The notes under the pieces were generated by a model, which saw only the letters and a list, made by a program, of their open reading frames with translations, was not told the DNA's origin and made no database searches. The position numbers were made by a program, and so were the translations under genes. A DNA stretch of 64,000 nt from Rossellomorea aquimaris (GTDB lineage Bacteria > Bacillota > Bacilli > Bacillales > Bacillaceae_B): positions 3,319,001-3,383,000 of the forward strand of contig NZ_CP141595.1 in the NCBI RefSeq assembly GCF_035590735.1, in the 5' to 3' direction. Within the stretch, counting starts at the first letter, position 1; every line of letters begins with the position of its first letter. This document shows, in pieces, positions 61,107 to 64,000 of the stretch.

Positions 61107-63281
61107 TCATCCTTTATTTAATTCTATTTTAACTTGACATAACTGCCCGGCTAGGCGTATATTAACACCCTTCTTCCCAATAACGAGACCCTTCATTGAG
61201 TTCTGCACATTGACCTTTGCCGTAACCCTATCACCGTCCCTAATAATTTTCACCTGGTCAGGCTCAATATTTGCCGGGTAAAGTGCATTGGCCAATTGAG
61301 TTCTAAGATCGAAAGTCTCACTAACGAGCATGACATGCTCTCCGCAAATCTTATCTAATCCTACATTTGTTTTACCGTCCAGATACCATTCAGAAGGAAC
61401 GAGGATTTTCGTTGCAACACCTTGTTCTCTGGCAACTCGAATCAGTTGGTCTGCCTCACAGTTTACTCCTTCTAGCTTAAGAAGATGGGCGAAGAGTTGT
61501 TTATTAATCTTTTCTTTGAGGTCATTTATTGTGTTTGCCTTGTCCCTCAATTGATCGGCCACAAAGAATAAGCTGTCTATATATACTTCTACTTTATCTA
61601 GCATCTCCCGTCTGCCTTTTTTAGTAATATTTTCATAAAACCAGGCTTTGTAGGAGACCTTTGTTTTTCTTTCCAACTCTTCAATATGATTCAGCAAATC
61701 TTCCCTCGCATCTTTTTTAGCCTTTTTCCATTTCTTTGATTCATAATCACTTACGAACCAGCTAATAAGCCCAACAACTGTACTTGCTCCAAGTGCAATC
61801 CATCCAACAGGATTCCAAACATTTGCAGCTCCCCACCCTGCTGTAGCAGTAATGAAGGCACCGGCAGAAAATCCGGAAAGGGCCACACCGCCCCACTTTA
61901 AAACCCTACCAATTTGTCCTTTTTTAAAATCACTCATATTCTTTGAATCTAGTGTAATGGAGTTGATATCATACTGGTATTGCCTCGTAAATTCCGTTAG
62001 GAAGGACTGCAATTCGTTAATAATTTCCTTCATATGGTTGTTCATCATTGTCTCAATATGCTTTGCTTTTTCTTTCAACTTAGATTGCAGGACGGAATGA
62101 AAATCCTTTTTACCTATGTATTCTTCTACAAAATAGGGGACCCTTTGCTTAATAGGTGAATATAACTTTGCAGCATTCTGTTCAATTCTCTGATTCCCAT
62201 CCGGAATAAACCTTTCAAAGAATCGTTTCAGTTCTGCTCGTTTTTTCACCATAAACAGTGCCTGCGAGCGGATAATACGCTGCTCCTCCCACAGCATTTT
62301 TTCAATTGTATCGATAAAATGAACTGTACTATCATAAAACGTTAGGACCCGTCGGTGTTTCCCGCTTCTATTCACCTCTTTAGCTATTTTGCTATAAACC
62401 GTATCTAGCCCACTTTTATCCCATAAATCTTCGGAAGTTTCTTGTAATTCTTCCAGTGTACTTAGAAACGCTGATTGTGCATGTATCCATATGACCTCAA
62501 CATGGTCTATATTCAGATGTTTTTTCACATAACTCCTAATGTGCTTTCGATGCTCACTTAATCGGTCAAACTCAAAAACCTTTTCTGGTCTTTTGAGGAA
62601 TCGCCTAATCTCTTTCTGATCCGGTTGTTCAGTTTGTGGGTTTAATAAATTATATTTTACATTCATTACGACAAAAAAGTGCTTATTCAGTTCCTGAAGT
62701 CTGCTCATTTCATCAAACTCACCAGGCTGAACTGAATCATCTGAGGTAAGAAATATGATCATATCTGATTGATCAATAATGTCATGTGCTTTATCGGTAT
62801 CTTCATCTCCCTTAAATGCTTCAAAGCCTGGAACATCTAAAAGTCGCAGACCTTTCCAATTATACTCAAGGATATCCCTTGTCGTTCGCTGTGCTCCTTT
62901 ACCAATTGTATTCCCATTGCCTTTGGTCAACGCTTCACGTATAGTACTTTTCCCAGCCTTCGTGCGACCGAATAAAGACAGAGTAAATGCATCCAAATGC
63001 TTCTTTTTCTCTGACAATGAATCTGTAAAATCATCCAATCCACCCTTAGATTGATTCCCTATTCGATGAATCATCTCTTGAAGGGTAGAGGAAAATTCAA
63101 AATTCTTAACGTCCTGGTCCTGCACTATCACTTGATATTTCCCTTCTAGCTGTCTTTCTAAATCATGCAATAATTGCTTAAGCTCATTTCGAAAAGCCAA
63201 GTTTTCCTCATACACCTGCTTTGAGGTTTCTGAACACTGCTCCAGTAATTCGGTAAATTGATTGACTATTTTTTGTGCCAT
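61107..63281 (-). CDS. Large dynamin-like GTPase with C-terminal NusA-type KH module (LeoBC-like)
   Basis: A 724-residue GTPase. G1 GRTKAGKS (105-112), G3 DVPG (149-152), G4-like NVKY (207-210). Helical middle with hydrophobic segments at about 463-511, as in membrane-inserting dynamins. The C-terminus resembles NusA tandem KH: a degenerate KH1-like part (about 612-670, RVAREQGVATKI then LRTQLANALYPANI) and a KH2-like part (about 675-721, GLVIGKKGVNIRLAGQL) with an intact GxxG loop. KH domains bind RNA or single-stranded nucleic acid. ATG 63281 follows AGAGGGAGACAT. Operon with the LeoA-like gene. Confidence 0.85.
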   Translation of the reverse strand: MAQKIVNQFTELLEQCSETSKQVYEENLAFRNELKQLLHDLERQLEGKYQVIVQDQDVKNFEFSSTLQEMIHRIGNQSKGGLDDFTDSLSEKKKHLDAFTLSLFGRTKAGKSTIREALTKGNGNTIGKGAQRTTRDILEYNWKGLRLLDVPGFEAFKGDEDTDKAHDIIDQSDMIIFLTSDDSVQPGEFDEMSRLQELNKHFFVVMNVKYNLLNPQTEQPDQKEIRRFLKRPEKVFEFDRLSEHRKHIRSYVKKHLNIDHVEVIWIHAQSAFLSTLEELQETSEDLWDKSGLDTVYSKIAKEVNRSGKHRRVLTFYDSTVHFIDTIEKMLWEEQRIIRSQALFMVKKRAELKRFFERFIPDGNQRIEQNAAKLYSPIKQRVPYFVEEYIGKKDFHSVLQSKLKEKAKHIETMMNNHMKEIINELQSFLTEFTRQYQYDINSITLDSKNMSDFKKGQIGRVLKWGGVALSGFSAGAFITATAGWGAANVWNPVGWIALGASTVVGLISWFVSDYESKKWKKAKKDAREDLLNHIEELERKTKVSYKAWFYENITKKGRREMLDKVEVYIDSLFFVADQLRDKANTINDLKEKINKQLFAHLLKLEGVNCEADQLIRVAREQGVATKILVPSEWYLDGKTNVGLDKICGEHVMLVSETFDLRTQLANALYPANIEPDQVKIIRDGDRVTAKVNVQNSMKGLVIGKKGVNIRLAGQLCQVKIELNKG

Positions 63282-63504
63282 ATGTCTCCCTCTGAAGAAC
63301 TAGAAATTTAGTAATATATAGAATATTTTAACATAATTTTCTCATCTGTTATACCATTACCCGCCAGAACAATTAATGTATTTATTCCAATTTACATATA
63401 CTCAACTTAGTTCATCGCTTGTTCTAATGCCTTAAAAAGGACAAGTTAATAGTTACCCAATAGCACTACACGATACGATAATCTGAATTACGAATATATT
63501 TTCA
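63282..63504. other. Spacer upstream of the GTPase pair
   Basis: AT-rich, no supported gene. It probably holds the promoter of the two-gene GTPase operon; no clear boxes were identified. Confidence 0.3.
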
Positions 63505-63534
63505 TAAAAAAAAGCTAGCCATTATAGCCAGCTC
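63505..63534 (-). terminator. Intrinsic terminator after gene at 63698
   Basis: AGCTAGC (63513-63519) pairs with GCCAGCT (63527-63533) with one G-T pair; T-run follows on the minus strand. Confidence 0.65.
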
Positions 63535-63697
63535 ATAAAACTCGATAAACATAGCAGTCTACCTCTAGTTATATTACAGTCTCCCTCCCACACCTGAACG
63601 GCTCTATCTAAAGGTACACCTCTCGTTCTCCTTTAATCTTATTTCTGTATACTTTTGTACTTTCTTTCACCGGTATTTTCAGTTCTATTCTTTTGAA

Positions 63698-64000
63698 TTA
63701 AACTGGTGCTAAAACTAGACAACTTCCTACATTTTTATTGATATTTCCCACAATCCTTTGAACAACGATATTGTCTAACTTTAAGCATATACTTTGAATT
63801 TTATTTTTTGTAGCATTAACATTTCCCGTCAAATGTAGTGCGTCATTGTATAAGGGTTGAAGTAAGAAAAGATCTTCTGGTACATCTATACCTTGTTCAA
63901 GGGCATAATATAGCTTCTTTACTGTGGTATGTGTATCTAAGTATTGCTTTTTTGCCTCATCATCTGATAGCCATTCATACACTATCTTTTCTATTTTAAC
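63698..64000 (-). CDS. Uncharacterised protein, 5' end cut by window edge
   Basis: A leftward frame is open to the window end and closes at 63698, giving at least 101 residues of the C-terminus (EKIVYEWLSDDEAKKQYLDT, then NINKNVGSCLVLAPV). An internal GTG at 63982 has no ribosome-binding site, so the real start is beyond the window. Mostly helical, no membrane segment; family not recognised. It is the first gene upstream of the GTPase pair in the same direction, separated by a terminator. Confidence 0.6.
   Translation of the reverse strand, partial: VKIEKIVYEWLSDDEAKKQYLDTHTTVKKLYYALEQGIDVPEDLFLLQPLYNDALHLTGNVNATKNKIQSICLKLDNIVVQRIVGNINKNVGSCLVLAPV

Overview
The window looks like chromosomal DNA from a low-GC, Gram-positive, aerobic spore-former of the family Bacillaceae. 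The evidence is strong AGGAGG-type ribosome-binding sites, Bacillus-type protein families throughout (DUF2785, DUF2812 with PadR, DUF1048 with PadR, DUF2975 with a small HTH protein), and a block resembling the B. subtilis ytkL-ytoI-ytpI-nrnA neighbourhood, followed by an hxlR-hxlAB formaldehyde (RuMP) locus and alanine dehydrogenase. The species cannot be named from the sequence alone. No tRNA, rRNA, integrase, transposase, phage structural gene or CRISPR array was seen.

Layout. 1-3.7 kb: a leftward set of genes (DUF2785, a stand-alone RsgA-type zinc-finger domain, two acetyltransferases, DinB) behind a promoter, a 22-residue leader ORF and a terminator, arranged like an attenuator. 3.9-13.5 kb: small stress and regulatory genes (CGNR, DinB, AraC, VOC, PadR/DUF2812, XRE-cupin/LysE exporter, DUF2975/HTH/membrane protein, dienelactone hydrolase, DNA alkylation repair). 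13.7-18.2 kb: a PadR-DUF1048-ABC exporter locus with paired operators, then a second PadR gene with an FtsW-like membrane protein, and a decayed duplicate of part of the exporter locus. 18.2-25.7 kb: methyltransferases, a GNAT, and a leftward cassette of membrane-anchored subtilisin, secreted toxin-like protein and putative immunity protein.

25.8-37.3 kb is an accessory stretch. Short, mostly leftward genes (acetyltransferases, hydrolases, small membrane proteins, DUF402, YdcF, a serine hydrolase, a broken DUF6161-like gene) are separated almost one by one by related short intergenic repeats, giving a cassette-array look.

37.4-43.5 kb is a complete thiazole/oxazole-modified peptide locus of the heterocycloanthracin/sonorensin type: a Cys/Gly-rich precursor, a ThiF-like maturation protein, a fused SagC/SagD (YcaO) cyclodehydratase and a SagB dehydrogenase. 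43.8-52.9 kb is the conserved Bacillus core: nrnA, ytpI, ytoI, ytkL, hxlR/hxlAB, ald and an NCS1 permease. Two short arrays with a period of about 20 nt lie downstream of leftward genes (37.4 and 45.3 kb).

53.5-64 kb looks like a defence island, all leftward. It holds a 1344-residue protein joining a SesB/SERAC1-like serine hydrolase to a NACHT NTPase and a long helical-repeat region with an embedded four-cysteine zinc ribbon; an unrecognised 297-residue protein; and a two-gene dynamin-like GTPase system resembling LeoA/LeoBC (Eleos). The larger GTPase ends in what reads as a tandem NusA-type KH module. That fusion is the most unusual observation in the window.
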